Below are positions 32,239 to 42,305 of a stretch of 64,000 nt of DNA, piece by piece. The stretch is taken from assembly GCF_001895205.1 (NCBI RefSeq), contig NZ_BDJF01000023.1, forward strand, positions 48,427 through 112,426. Reading direction: 5' to 3'. Each line of letters starts with the position of its first letter. Positions within the stretch are counted from its first letter, which is position 1. The stretch comes from Vibrio injensis (GTDB lineage: Bacteria > Pseudomonadota > Gammaproteobacteria > Enterobacterales > Vibrionaceae). The notes below the pieces were generated by a model. The model was not told where the DNA came from. It saw nothing but the letters and a program-made list of their open reading frames with translations, and did no database searches. Made by a program: the position numbers and the translations under genes.

Positions 32239-34066
32239 GACCGGTTAAATGCTCCTGAATGACATCCAAAAACGGATCGGCGTATTTCTCTAGTTTGCGC
32301 TGACCAACCCCATTCACGGCCAGCATTTCGCCATAAGACGTCGGTAAAATATCCGCCATATCAATTAAGGTCGCATCGCTAAAGACCACATACGGTGGTA
32401 AGCCTTCTTCATCGGCCAGCGATTTGCGCAGTTTGCGTAATTTCGCAAACAATTTTTTGTCGTAGTTTTTATTCGACAATTTATCCGATTTCACCGCCCG
32501 TGCTGCGGTATCTAAACGTGGCACGGCTAATTCAACCGCTTTGTCGCCACGCAGAATCGGCCGGGCTTCTTCGGTCAACTGCAAGGTGGAATTGCGAGTA
32601 ATATTTTGCTGTAGCAAACCCTTATGAATCAACTGACGGAAAATGCTCACCCAGTAATCATGGCTGTGATCGCGTCCTAAACCGTAGGTAGAGAGTTTAT
32701 CGTGACCATTTTCACGAATCCGGATATTTTGCATCCCACGCAGCACTTCCACCACGTAACCAATCCCAAAACTCTGCTGAACACGATAAACACAAGACAG
32801 CGCTTTGCGCACTTGCTCCGTGGCATCGAAATGTTTCGGTGGGTCAAGGCAGACATCACAGTTACCGCAAGGCGTGTCACGGTATTCGCCAAAGTAGTTG
32901 AGCAATACTTGTCGGCGGCAGGTTTGCGCCTCAGCAAAATGGCTCATCGCCGTCAGTTTATGGCTTTCGACTTGCTTTTGTGGCCCCTCTTCTTTTTCAT
33001 CTAGCATGCGGCGCAGCCAAACGATATCCGCAGGGTCGTAAAGCATGATCGCTTCAGCAGGCAAACCATCGCGTCCCGCACGTCCGGTCTCTTGATAGTA
33101 AGATTCAATATTGCGTGGAATATCAAAATGGACCACAAAACGCACATTGGACTTATTTATGCCCATCCCAAAGGCGACCGTAGCGACAACAATTTGCACA
33201 TCATCACGCTGAAACGCCTCTTGGACATAAGCACGCTCATCAACCTCCATCCCGGCATGGTAACTGGCCGCTCGAATGCCGTTATTGCACAGTTTTTCAG
33301 TCAGCATTTCGACTTTTTTACGACTGCCACAATAGATGATCCCACATTGACCACGTTGCGCTTCTAAATAACGGATCACTTGCGATACGGGTTTGTGCTT
33401 TTCAACTAAGGTGTAACGAATATTGGGCCGATCAAAGCTACCCAAATAAATGTGCGGGTTAGCCAATTGCAGGCGATGTAAAATATCAACGCGTGTCGCA
33501 TCATCCGCCGTTGCCGTTAAGGCCATAAAGGGAACGTGAGGAAATATCTGTTTAAGCTGACCAAGCGCGGCGTACTCTCGGCGAAAATCATGCCCCCACT
33601 GAGAAATACAGTGCGCCTCATCCACGGCGATCATCGCTAATGGTAGCTGTTGTAAGCGTTCGATAAAATCGGCCATTAACACTCGCTCTGGCGAGACATA
33701 AAGCAATTTTATCTGTCCGCGATTAATCCGGTTATAAATCGCAATCAGCGTCTCGCGTGAGAGACTAGAGTTGACACACTCCGCGGCAACACCATTGGCT
33801 TTGAGCTGATCGACTTGATCTTTCATCAATGAGATCAACGGTGAAATCACCACCGTGAGTCCGGGAAACACTAACGCCGGGATCTGGTAGCAAAGCGATT
33901 TACCGCCCCCAGTAGGCATAATCACCAAGCTGTCTTGCCCAGCGATCGCCGCCTCTATCACCTCTTGCTGTCCAACCCGAAATGTCTGATAGCCAAATAC
34001 CTCACGTAATACGTGCTTCGGCGATAAGTTAAGTTCCGGTTGTTCAACGAGTACAGTGGCGGTCAT
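32231..34066 (-). CDS. recQ: ATP-dependent DNA helicase RecQ
   Basis: 611 residues from the ATG at 34066; a TTG four codons upstream is less likely because GAGAG sits 5 bases before this ATG. Helicase motifs are clear: Walker A MPTGGGKS, DEAH box AVDEAHC, motif VI QETGRAGRDG. The zinc cluster (CRRQVLLNYFGE, then CGNCDVC) and an HRDC domain (about 530-605) follow. It works in recombination and fork repair. Confidence 0.95.
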   Translation of the reverse strand: MTATVLVEQPELNLSPKHVLREVFGYQTFRVGQQEVIEAAIAGQDSLVIMPTGGGKSLCYQIPALVFPGLTVVISPLISLMKDQVDQLKANGVAAECVNSSLSRETLIAIYNRINRGQIKLLYVSPERVLMADFIERLQQLPLAMIAVDEAHCISQWGHDFRREYAALGQLKQIFPHVPFMALTATADDATRVDILHRLQLANPHIYLGSFDRPNIRYTLVEKHKPVSQVIRYLEAQRGQCGIIYCGSRKKVEMLTEKLCNNGIRAASYHAGMEVDERAYVQEAFQRDDVQIVVATVAFGMGINKSNVRFVVHFDIPRNIESYYQETGRAGRDGLPAEAIMLYDPADIVWLRRMLDEKEEGPQKQVESHKLTAMSHFAEAQTCRRQVLLNYFGEYRDTPCGNCDVCLDPPKHFDATEQVRKALSCVYRVQQSFGIGYVVEVLRGMQNIRIRENGHDKLSTYGLGRDHSHDYWVSIFRQLIHKGLLQQNITRNSTLQLTEEARPILRGDKAVELAVPRLDTAARAVKSDKLSNKNYDKKLFAKLRKLRKSLADEEGLPPYVVFSDATLIDMADILPTSYGEMLAVNGVGQRKLEKYADPFLDVIQEHLTGHG

Positions 34067-34291
34067 GCAAGCTCTCAATCATGAGTAGGTATGCTGATAC
34101 TTCAAGTATCAGAACAGTCGAGTATTGTAGTGCCGTTTGCCGGTGAATAAAACCGCAAAGTAGTCGATGAATTCGATTTACAGGTTATACTCTCAGCGGT
34201 TAACCTTTAGTTACGTTTTTACGTATTAGTTAACACGCCCTGACCAGCATTTCTCCTCTTTATCCCTTGCGACAGCAGAGAATTCAACATC

Positions 34292-35203
34292 ATGACACTA
34301 GAACAACAACAAGAAGCTAAAAAAGGTATCTTTTTAGCGATCTGTGCTTACACCATGTGGGGCGTAGCACCGATTTATTTTAAATTACTGGGCCACGTTT
34401 CTCCGCTAGAAATTCTCAGCCATCGGGTTATTTGGTCTTTCTTTTTATTGGCAGGACTGCTCCATTTCAGCCGTCAATGGCGAGCGGTTGTCGATGTTTT
34501 TCAATCTAAGGTCAAGCTCGGTTATTTGTTGATCACCGCCCTCTTGATTGGGGGTAACTGGTTGATTTTTATCTGGGCAATTAATGCCAACCATATGCTT
34601 GATGCCAGTCTTGGCTATTACATCAATCCCATCCTGAATGTCTTTCTTGGCATGCTATTTTTAGGTGAACGACTACGTAAATTACAATGGTTTGCCGTGC
34701 TACTGGCGATGATTGGCGTTGGTATTCAGTTGGTGGTATTTGGATCGCTGCCAGTGGTAGCGCTAGTGCTCGCCACTACATTTGGTTTATACGGTTTGCT
34801 GCGCAAAAAAGTCGGCGTGGGGGCACAAAGTGGTCTATTTATCGAAACCTTATTTTTACTGCCTGTCGCCGCGTTATATCTGTTTATGCTGGCCGATACG
34901 CCAACCAGCCACCTATCGAACAATGACTGGTCATTAAATCTACTGCTGATCAGCGCAGGTATCATCACCACTTTACCTTTGCTCTGTTTCACTGGTGCGG
35001 CAACACGCCTTAAGTTATCGACGCTCGGTTTCTTCCAATATATCGGCCCCAGCTTGATGTTCTTACTCGCCGTTTTGGTATACGGCGAAGCGTTCAGCGC
35101 CGATAAAGCGATCACTTTCGTCTTTATTTGGGGCGCACTGATCGCCTTTAGTTACGATGGGTTAACTTATAAACGCCATACCACGCGTATTGTTACCGAG
35201 TAA
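34292..35203 (+). CDS. rarD: RarD/EamA-family membrane transporter
   Basis: 303 residues with ten membrane helices in two five-helix EamA halves. The N-terminal GIFLAICAYTMWGVAPIYFK and SLGYYINPILNVFLG segments are typical of RarD. It is sometimes called a chloramphenicol-sensitivity protein, but the physiological substrate is unknown. Confidence 0.9.
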   Translation: MTLEQQQEAKKGIFLAICAYTMWGVAPIYFKLLGHVSPLEILSHRVIWSFFLLAGLLHFSRQWRAVVDVFQSKVKLGYLLITALLIGGNWLIFIWAINANHMLDASLGYYINPILNVFLGMLFLGERLRKLQWFAVLLAMIGVGIQLVVFGSLPVVALVLATTFGLYGLLRKKVGVGAQSGLFIETLFLLPVAALYLFMLADTPTSHLSNNDWSLNLLLISAGIITTLPLLCFTGAATRLKLSTLGFFQYIGPSLMFLLAVLVYGEAFSADKAITFVFIWGALIAFSYDGLTYKRHTTRIVTE

Positions 35204-35281
35204 GGTGATCATTTTTTACAAGACAAGGCAATGGGTAACGATTAAGCTTAGTGGTATCGATTCTCATACCACTAAGCTCAT

Positions 35282-36076
35282 ATGGATACGATTCGATATT
35301 ATTCAACGCAGCATCAAGCGATTAATCTGATTGAAGCTGACTATAAAAAGTTTGCCTTTCAACGCCACTATCATCTGGATTTTCATATCGGTTTGATCAC
35401 CAGTGGCCAACAAAAGTTTGTTTATCGTGGCAGCCAACATCAGGTAGGACACGGACAGATCGTCATTATGCCACCGGATGAACTTCACGATGGTCAATCT
35501 TTATTTGATTCAGGCTATCAAGTACGAGTGTTATCAATCACTCCAGAATGGTTTAGTGAACATGTAGCATTAAGCCGCTCTCATGCGATGATCAATTTTA
35601 ATCGCGTAATTGTTGATGACCAATCGATTTTTCAGCAACTGTCTCAGCTCCATCAACGCTTACTGTTGCCTAACCTAAGCCAACTAGAACAAGATTGCCT
35701 CCCATACGAAGGACTCGCCAATTTAATTCATCGCTATAGTATAACTAAAGAAAAAGTGGCGATTCCGCTTGGCGTACAAACTATTGCGACGCTGAAAGAA
35801 TTTCTGATCGCCAATATCGATCAACCTGTACAATTGGCACAACTTGCCCAGCTTTGTCAGCTCAGTCCAACTCAGTTTCAACGTCATTTTAAAGCTCAAA
35901 TGGGTATGACACCCTACGCTTGGTTTACTCGACTACGTCTAGAGCAGGGCATGAAACTGATAAAAAGTGGTCTAGCAGGAACGGAAGTCGCTCATCGAGT
36001 CGGATTTTACGATCAAGCCCATTTTACCAAAGCCTTTAAATGGACTTATGGTGTAACTCCCTCAGCCATCAGTTAA
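35282..36076 (+). CDS. AraC-family transcriptional regulator
   Basis: 264 residues: an N-terminal cupin-like effector domain (about 10-150, with HYHLDFHIGLITSGQQKF) and a C-terminal double helix-turn-helix (about 170-264, LAQLCQLSPTQFQRHFKAQM, then VGFYDQAHFTKAFKWTYGVT). The next gene, 75 bp downstream in the same direction, is a LysE exporter. AraC regulators often control such neighbours, so it may sense an amino acid. Confidence 0.85.
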   Translation: MDTIRYYSTQHQAINLIEADYKKFAFQRHYHLDFHIGLITSGQQKFVYRGSQHQVGHGQIVIMPPDELHDGQSLFDSGYQVRVLSITPEWFSEHVALSRSHAMINFNRVIVDDQSIFQQLSQLHQRLLLPNLSQLEQDCLPYEGLANLIHRYSITKEKVAIPLGVQTIATLKEFLIANIDQPVQLAQLAQLCQLSPTQFQRHFKAQMGMTPYAWFTRLRLEQGMKLIKSGLAGTEVAHRVGFYDQAHFTKAFKWTYGVTPSAIS

Positions 36077-36150
36077 ACGTCAATAATTTACAATCCCAGA
36101 GCTTTTTAATCTGGCATTCTTAATTCTCTTTAATTTTTTGAGCCATCACC

Positions 36151-36813
36151 ATGAATGAAATCAGCTTATTAATCACCTTAGCCAGTGTCCATTTCATTGC
36201 TTTGATGAGTCCGGGGCCAGATATGGCGCTGGTGATTCAAAACGCCACTCGCTACGGTCGCCACACTGGGCTTTATATTGCCCTTGGGCTATCCTGCGGC
36301 ATCTTACTTCACTCGTTACTAAGCTTAACGGGAGTCAGCTATCTTGTTCATCAACAGCCCTTGCTGTTTGCACTCGTCCAAGTCGCCGGTGGCAGTTACT
36401 TACTCTATCTGGGTAGTAATGCACTACGCCATACCATGCAACACTGGAAAGCAAACAGTGGGGTTATCTCTCAGCGCACAGAACTGCTACTGAATAATAA
36501 ACGGCAAGCGTTTTCTCGTGGCTTAATTACCAATCTGTTTAATCCTAAGGCCTTAGTTTTTTTCATCAGTTTGATGTCAACGTTAGTACCGGCCAGCATG
36601 TCACTACAAGGTAAAGGGATGGCGTTACTGATTCTATGGGCTATCTCACTGCTCTGGTTCGCCGCACTAGCGTGGATGCTGTCAACCGAGCGCTTGCAGC
36701 GTAAATTGCAACGGGCAAGCCGCTATATTGATTTATTGTGTGGGATTATTTTCAGCCTAATTGGCTTAATGATTCTCTCTCAAGCACTGATCGGCTTGTT
36801 TTATCAATCATAA
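36151..36813 (+). CDS. LysE/RhtB-family amino acid exporter
   Basis: 220 residues, six membrane helices. The MSPGPDMALVIQNATRYGRH segment near residue 20 and GLITNLFNPKALVFF near 120 are the two conserved family signatures. It exports amino acids or homoserine-like compounds. It probably belongs with the upstream AraC regulator. Confidence 0.85.
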   Translation: MNEISLLITLASVHFIALMSPGPDMALVIQNATRYGRHTGLYIALGLSCGILLHSLLSLTGVSYLVHQQPLLFALVQVAGGSYLLYLGSNALRHTMQHWKANSGVISQRTELLLNNKRQAFSRGLITNLFNPKALVFFISLMSTLVPASMSLQGKGMALLILWAISLLWFAALAWMLSTERLQRKLQRASRYIDLLCGIIFSLIGLMILSQALIGLFYQS

Positions 36814-36860
36814 TCGCTCCTCGAGCCAAGCGCGCAAAGAGGAAGATTGGCTTGACCTTT

Positions 36861-36878
36861 TGTAAGCGATCTCGCACA
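36861..36878. promoter_or_regulatory. VarA/UvrY (GacA)-like site upstream of the Csr RNA
   Basis: TGTAAG-CGATCT-CGCACA matches the TGTAAG-N6-CTTACA consensus fully in the first half and in four of six bases in the second. It lies about 170 bp before the RNA start, the distance seen for csrB genes. Confidence 0.6.
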
Positions 36879-37038
36879 AATAAGTAAGCCAACATCGTTT
36901 TCTCTCTAGAGCAACGCCACTTAAAAACAAATAACCAATTGAATTTATTGGCTTTATAATAAAATCCACAGCAAAAAATTGAGCGCCTATTTATTTTTAG
37001 TCTCTTGTTGATGTGGCCTAAAAGCGTAGTATGGGTGG

Positions 37039-37448
37039 TGTCGGAAGGATGCTGACACGGAACAGAAATTACTACGGACAGTAAACGTCAGGATGACGAG
37101 TGATGGTTAAGGATTAATCATCAGCAAGGATAGCACAGGGACATTGAAAGGATGCGCTCGTTACTAGGATGGTAACGACAACGGAATGACAATGGACTCC
37201 TCTGGATGAGGCAAGGATTGAACATCAGGATGATGTCAAGGACACTGCTCAGGGAACAAGTAAGCGAACTAACAGGATGGTTAGTCGATCAGGATGATAA
37301 AGGACACCGCTAGGAAGGCGATGGACGGATTACGCTAAAGGATATGGCATACTATCAAGGAATTGATGCAGGGAGCACCGATTGAGTAGCTGGATTGCTG
37401 CAAGTAAGACCCTAACCCCGCAGGCTTTGCCCGCGGGGTTTTCTTTTA
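37039..37448 (+). ncRNA. csrB: CsrB-family sRNA (CsrA-sequestering)
   Basis: A roughly 410-nt transcribed region with no ORF. It carries about 27 GGA motifs, many as AGGA in small hairpin loops (for example GTCAGGATGAC, CATCAGGATGATG, GTTACTAGGATGGTAAC), and ends in the terminator CCCCGC/GCGGGG plus Ts at 37423-37448. This is the hallmark of CsrB/CsrC RNAs that titrate CsrA. A promoter TTGTTG-N16-TAGTAT (37005-37032) fits a start near 37039. Vibrio has three such RNAs, and which one this is cannot be decided by eye. Confidence 0.9.
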
Positions 37449-37492
37449 TCGGTAATCAGCGTTACCCACTTGTTTGGTAACGCTGAAAAACG

Positions 37493-39667
37493 CTAAGCTT
37501 TTTCTAATCGAGCATAAGCGGTGACCAGCCATTTAATGCCTTCACCATTAAACGCGACTTGCACTCTGCTCTGTGGGCCACTGCCTTCAAAGTTGATGAT
37601 CGTACCTTCACCAAATTTCGGATGCCGCACTCGAGCCCCTAAACTAAAGCCCGTTTCATTAAAATTCTCTTTCACCGCGCTAGTGCTAAACCGGCCACTG
37701 CTCGTGGGTCTGCTGACTTGCGCTTTCATGCGCACTTCATCTAAACAGTGCTCAGGTAATTCGCGAATAAAACGCGATGGCTTGTGATATTTGTCTTGGC
37801 CGTACAAACGGCGAATTTCTGCATGGGTGATGTATAACTTTTGCATCGCTCGCGTCATGCCGACATAACACAGACGGCGCTCTTCTTCTAAACGCCCCGC
37901 TTCTTCAGCGGACATTTGGCTCGGGAACATACCTTCTTCGACACCAACCATAAACACCAAAGGAAATTCGAGTCCTTTCGCGCTGTGTAACGTCATCAAT
38001 TGCACCGCATCATCAAACTCATCCGCTTGCCCTTCCCCTGCTTCCAGTGCTGCATGGGTTAAAAATGCGGTTAGCATGCTCATCTCATCGGCTTCTTCTG
38101 GTTTTTCAAACTGACGCGTGGCGGTGACCAATTCCTCCAAGTTTTCGATTCGCGCCTTAGATTTCTCGCCTTTCTCTTGTTCATACATGGCGTATAAACC
38201 CGAAGTTTTGATTACGTGGTCCGTTTGTACGTAAAGTGGCATCTCAGCGCTATCATCTTCCAAGGCATTAATCAGCTCAACAAAACGGCTCAAAGCTCCG
38301 GCAGCACGTCCGGTTAGCACTTGCTCATTTAATAACGCGATACTGGCATCCCATAAAGTACAACCGCGATCACGGGCAGCAAAACGAATGGTTTCCAGCG
38401 TTTTATCACCCAGCCCTCGCACCGGAGTATTGATCACTCGTTCAAAAGCCGAATCATCATGACGATTAGCGATTAAACGTAAATAGCTCAGCGAATCTTT
38501 GATCTCTTGGCGTTCAAAAAAGCGCATCCCGCCATAGATACGATAAGGTAGACCAGCTTGAATTAACGCCTCTTCCAATACCCGTGACTGAGCGTTATTG
38601 CGATAAAGCATCGCACAATCATTGAGTAAGCCCCCGTTATCTCGCCACTCTTTAATTTTGGTCACCGTGAAGCGGGCTTCATCCAAATCGTTATAAGCAG
38701 AGTACACCGAGATCCGCTCGCCTTCATTACCATCGGTCCATAGCTCTTTACCCATCCGCTCGGTGTTATTGGCAATTAAGGCGTTCGAGGCCTGTAAGAT
38801 AGTTTTGGTTGAACGGTAGTTTTGCTCAAGGCGAATGGTGTTAACACTCGGAAATTCCAAGGTGAATTTTTCAATATTGGCGATATTCGCTCCGCGCCAG
38901 CCATAAATCGATTGATCGTCATCACCCACAATCATCACATGACATTCAGGTCCGGCTAACATGCGTAGCCAAGCGTACTGAATATTATTGGTATCTTGAA
39001 ATTCGTCGACCAGAATATGTTTGAAACGCGCTTGATAGTGTTCGCGAATATGCTGTTTATCACGCAAAAGCTCGTGAGTACGCAATAAAATTTCGGCAAA
39101 ATCGACCAGACCGGCTCGGTCGCACGCTTCTTGATAAGCGCTGTACAACTGCAGATAGGTTTGCGTCACCGGATCGCGGTAGACATCAATATGACGCGGA
39201 CGTAAGCCTTCGTCTTTTTTGCCATTGATCCACCAACAAACCTGTTTAGCGGGCCACTGTTTCTCATCGAGATTTTGCGCTTTGATTAAACGGCGTAATA
39301 AACGCAGTTGATCTTCAGAATCCAGAATTTGAAAATCTTCCGGCAAATTGGCGTCTAAATAGTGAGCACGTAAAATACGATGACAAATGCCGTGGAAGGT
39401 ACCATTCCACATACCCGATGCGCTGCCTTGCATTAGCTCTTCAATGCGTCCACGCATTTCTGCAGCGGCTTTATTGGTAAACGTCACCGACATGACCGAA
39501 AACGGCGATGCTTGTTCAACCGAGATTAGCCAAGCAATACGATGCACTAGTACCCGTGTTTTACCACTGCCCGCTCCTGCCAACACCAATAGATTTTCTA
39601 AAGGGGCGGCAACGGCTTCGCGCTGTTTATCGTTGAGACCATCGAGCAAAAGAGAGGGATCCATCAT
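37493..39667 (-). CDS. uvrD: DNA helicase II, UvrD
   Basis: 724 residues, as in other UvrD proteins (~720). Walker [38 protein letters not shown] and LMTLHSAKGLEF are the SF1A helicase motifs in order. The C-terminal region (ARVRHPKFGEGTIINFEG) is the UvrD tudor-like tail, which separates it from Rep. It acts in nucleotide excision and mismatch repair. A second ATG lies one codon inside. Confidence 0.95.
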   Translation of the reverse strand: MMDPSLLLDGLNDKQREAVAAPLENLLVLAGAGSGKTRVLVHRIAWLISVEQASPFSVMSVTFTNKAAAEMRGRIEELMQGSASGMWNGTFHGICHRILRAHYLDANLPEDFQILDSEDQLRLLRRLIKAQNLDEKQWPAKQVCWWINGKKDEGLRPRHIDVYRDPVTQTYLQLYSAYQEACDRAGLVDFAEILLRTHELLRDKQHIREHYQARFKHILVDEFQDTNNIQYAWLRMLAGPECHVMIVGDDDQSIYGWRGANIANIEKFTLEFPSVNTIRLEQNYRSTKTILQASNALIANNTERMGKELWTDGNEGERISVYSAYNDLDEARFTVTKIKEWRDNGGLLNDCAMLYRNNAQSRVLEEALIQAGLPYRIYGGMRFFERQEIKDSLSYLRLIANRHDDSAFERVINTPVRGLGDKTLETIRFAARDRGCTLWDASIALLNEQVLTGRAAGALSRFVELINALEDDSAEMPLYVQTDHVIKTSGLYAMYEQEKGEKSKARIENLEELVTATRQFEKPEEADEMSMLTAFLTHAALEAGEGQADEFDDAVQLMTLHSAKGLEFPLVFMVGVEEGMFPSQMSAEEAGRLEEERRLCYVGMTRAMQKLYITHAEIRRLYGQDKYHKPSRFIRELPEHCLDEVRMKAQVSRPTSSGRFSTSAVKENFNETGFSLGARVRHPKFGEGTIINFEGSGPQSRVQVAFNGEGIKWLVTAYARLEKA

Positions 39668-39783
39668 GGCTAATCTACTGTTTATTTATACATAATTTGT
39701 ACGATTATACTCTTAAACGATGGGATAACCAAATGACGTAACAAGTCTCCGTTTCATCGTGATCGTCGAGTGATGGAGTAGAA

Positions 39784-39805
39784 AAGGGCTGCATGTGCAG
39801 CCCTT
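39784..39805 (-). terminator. Terminator of prlC
   Basis: AAGGGCTGCA/TGCAGCCCTT with a 2-base centre, followed by TTTTC on the minus strand, 27 bp after the prlC stop. Confidence 0.75.
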
Positions 39806-39831
39806 CTAAGTGATGTTCACTTAACGTGTAT

Positions 39832-41874
39832 TTAAGCGGCAATCCCGGCATGGCGTAGCATAGCGTCGATTTGTGGTTCACGACCACGAAAACGCTTGAA
39901 TAGCTCCATAGGCTCTTCACTGCCACCCATTTCAAGAATGTTTTCTAGGAAGCTTTGTCCAGTTTGAGTATTAAAAATACCCTCTTCTTCAAAGCGTGAA
40001 AACGCATCTGCAGACAACACTTCTGCCCATAAATAGCTGTAGTAACCAGCGCTATAACCACCAGCAAAAATATGGCTAAAGCTGTGAGAGAAACGGTTCC
40101 ACTCTAAGCTTGGTAATACTGAGACCTTTTTCTTCACTTCAGCTAAGGTTTCTAGCACTTTTGGCCCGACTTCTGGGTCGTAGGTGGTATGAAGCGTAAA
40201 GTCGAACAGACCGAATTCCAATTGACGCAAAATAAACATCGCCGATTGGAAGTTCTTCGCAGCGAGCATTTTATCCAGCATTGCTTTCGGCAGCGGTTCA
40301 CCAGTTTGATAATGACCTGAAATAAAGGTCAATGCCTCTTCTTCCCAGCACCAGTTTTCTAAAAATTGACTCGGTAACTCAACCGCGTCCCAAGGCACAC
40401 CATTGATGCCAGACACCGAGCCAATATCAACTTGAGTCAGCATATGATGAATACCATGACCAAATTCGTGAAACAGCGTCACCACTTCATCATGAGTAAA
40501 TAAGGCTGGCTTATCGCCGATTGGGCGGTTGAAGTTACAGGTTAAATAAGCCACTGGCGTTTGCAATTCACCATTTTGCGTCACACGACGGCCACGGCAA
40601 TCGTCCATCCAAGCACCGCCCCGTTTATGCTCACGAGCGTACAGATCAAGATAGAAGCTACCACGTAAGGTATGGTTGGAATCAAAAATATCAAAGAAAC
40701 GTACCGAAGGATGCCAAGTATCTACCCCTGCACGCTCTTTAACCGACATACCGAACACACGGTGAAGCACTTCAAATAAGCCTTTAACTACCGTTGTTTC
40801 AGGGAAATAAGGACGCAATTCCTCATCGGAAATGTTAAACAAGTGCTGTTTTTGCTTCTCACTGTAGTAAGCGACATCCCACAATTGCAGCTCAGACACG
40901 CCATATTCTTGCTCAGCAAATTGGCGTAAGGCTTCCACTTCACGCTCGCCTTGAGGCTTGGCTTTCGTCGCCAAATCATTCAGGAAGCCCAACACTTGAT
41001 CTGGGGTTTCCGCCATTTTGGTCGCTAATGATTTTTCACTGTAGGAGTTAAACCCTAACATCCGAGCAATTTCATGGCGTAGCTTGAGTTTCTCAGCAAT
41101 GATCTCACTGTTGTCCCATTGACCAGCGTTAGGGCCGCGATCCGATGCTCGCGTCACGTACGCTTCATACAACTCTTGACGCAGAGCTTGGTTATCACAA
41201 TAGGTCATCACGGGCAGATAAGAAGGCATCTCTAGAGTCAATAAATACCCTTCTAACCCTTTCGCTTCTGCGGCTGCTTTCGCTGCAGCAAGGGCCGATT
41301 CTGGCATACCCGCTAACTGCTCAACATCGGAGATCTGTTTGCTCCAGCCCATGGTGGCATCAAGGACATTATTAGAAAACTTTGAACCTAACTCGGACAT
41401 GCGCTTACTGATCTCACCATAGCGTTTCTGCTCGGCGGCAGGTAAGCCAATCCCCGAAAGCTCAAAATCACGCAAGCCATCGTCGATGGTTTTTTGCTGA
41501 GCTCGAGTTAAGGTTGCAAACTCTGGACTGGCTTTGATCGCTTTATAAGCTTCGAACAGTCCTTTGTGTTGTCCAACCCAGGTGCTGTACTCAGAAAGCA
41601 GAGGCAGGCAGCTTTCATAAGCATCACGTAGCTCATCACTATTGACAACGGAATTCATGTGACTGACCGGTGACCACACTCGGCTTAAGCGATCATCGAC
41701 TTCTTCAATCGGCGCAATCACACTCGCCCATGAAGGTTGAGTGTTACCCTCAAGAACTTGGTTAATTTTAGTGCGGCAAGCTTCAATCACTTGTTCAACC
41801 GCAGGTTTTACATGCTCAGGTTTAATGGCAGAAAACGGCGGTAAATCCGTGAACGTGAGAAGAGGATTTGACAT
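39832..41874 (-). CDS. prlC: Oligopeptidase A
   Basis: 680 residues, the normal length for this M3 metallopeptidase. LFHEFGHGIHH (about residues 465-475) holds the HEXXH zinc motif (HEFGH), with the third ligand in the following ENWCWEEEA segment. A cytoplasmic enzyme that degrades signal peptides and short peptides. In E. coli and vibrios it sits near rlmJ and gor, as here. Confidence 0.95.
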   Translation of the reverse strand: MSNPLLTFTDLPPFSAIKPEHVKPAVEQVIEACRTKINQVLEGNTQPSWASVIAPIEEVDDRLSRVWSPVSHMNSVVNSDELRDAYESCLPLLSEYSTWVGQHKGLFEAYKAIKASPEFATLTRAQQKTIDDGLRDFELSGIGLPAAEQKRYGEISKRMSELGSKFSNNVLDATMGWSKQISDVEQLAGMPESALAAAKAAAEAKGLEGYLLTLEMPSYLPVMTYCDNQALRQELYEAYVTRASDRGPNAGQWDNSEIIAEKLKLRHEIARMLGFNSYSEKSLATKMAETPDQVLGFLNDLATKAKPQGEREVEALRQFAEQEYGVSELQLWDVAYYSEKQKQHLFNISDEELRPYFPETTVVKGLFEVLHRVFGMSVKERAGVDTWHPSVRFFDIFDSNHTLRGSFYLDLYAREHKRGGAWMDDCRGRRVTQNGELQTPVAYLTCNFNRPIGDKPALFTHDEVVTLFHEFGHGIHHMLTQVDIGSVSGINGVPWDAVELPSQFLENWCWEEEALTFISGHYQTGEPLPKAMLDKMLAAKNFQSAMFILRQLEFGLFDFTLHTTYDPEVGPKVLETLAEVKKKVSVLPSLEWNRFSHSFSHIFAGGYSAGYYSYLWAEVLSADAFSRFEEEGIFNTQTGQSFLENILEMGGSEEPMELFKRFRGREPQIDAMLRHAGIAA

Positions 41875-42052
41875 ATAACATTCCTTTTGAGTTAAGACGT
41901 GTCGCTCTCCTTCCTATTTGTAGTGGCAAAGTAAGAAGGTTGTGTTATGAGAAAGTAAATCGGGGTGGTGAGGCAAAATTTCAATAGCGACTTAAGTATT
42001 ATGACTTAAAATCACCACAAGATTGACGATGTTAAGCTAACTTTCACCCCAC

Positions 42053-42179
42053 TATCCCAAACGACTTGGAGTTACAAGTAAGCGGCAAGTGAATCAATCC
42101 CCATGAGCATAGACAAACGATGTGATTGGGGTGAATAAATGCAACCAACACCGCGGCAGCTTCAAGTACGAAGAGGATA
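42053..42179. repeat. ERIC element (127-bp imperfect palindrome)
   Basis: The segment has the ERIC features: ends TATCCC and GGATA, a central GTGAATCAATCCCCATGAGC arm paired with TGTGATTGGGGTGAATAAAT, and the GCGGCAGCTTCAAGTACGAA tail. It fills much of the 431-bp gap between prlC and rlmJ (41875-42305). I see no gene in the rest of that gap. Confidence 0.8.
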
Positions 42180-42305
42180 TCATCAACCCACCTCGCTCAG
42201 ACTGACGTATCACCAACTGCACCTGAAATGCTTTTGAGTATATAATCAGGCAATATTATTTGATTCACTAGCCACACTCGCGCAGGAGTGTTTTGAGAGC
42301 TCATT

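Noticed and set aside
36814..37038. Additional gene before the Csr RNA
   Set aside because: No frame of useful length; the stretch is explained as the regulatory region of the RNA.
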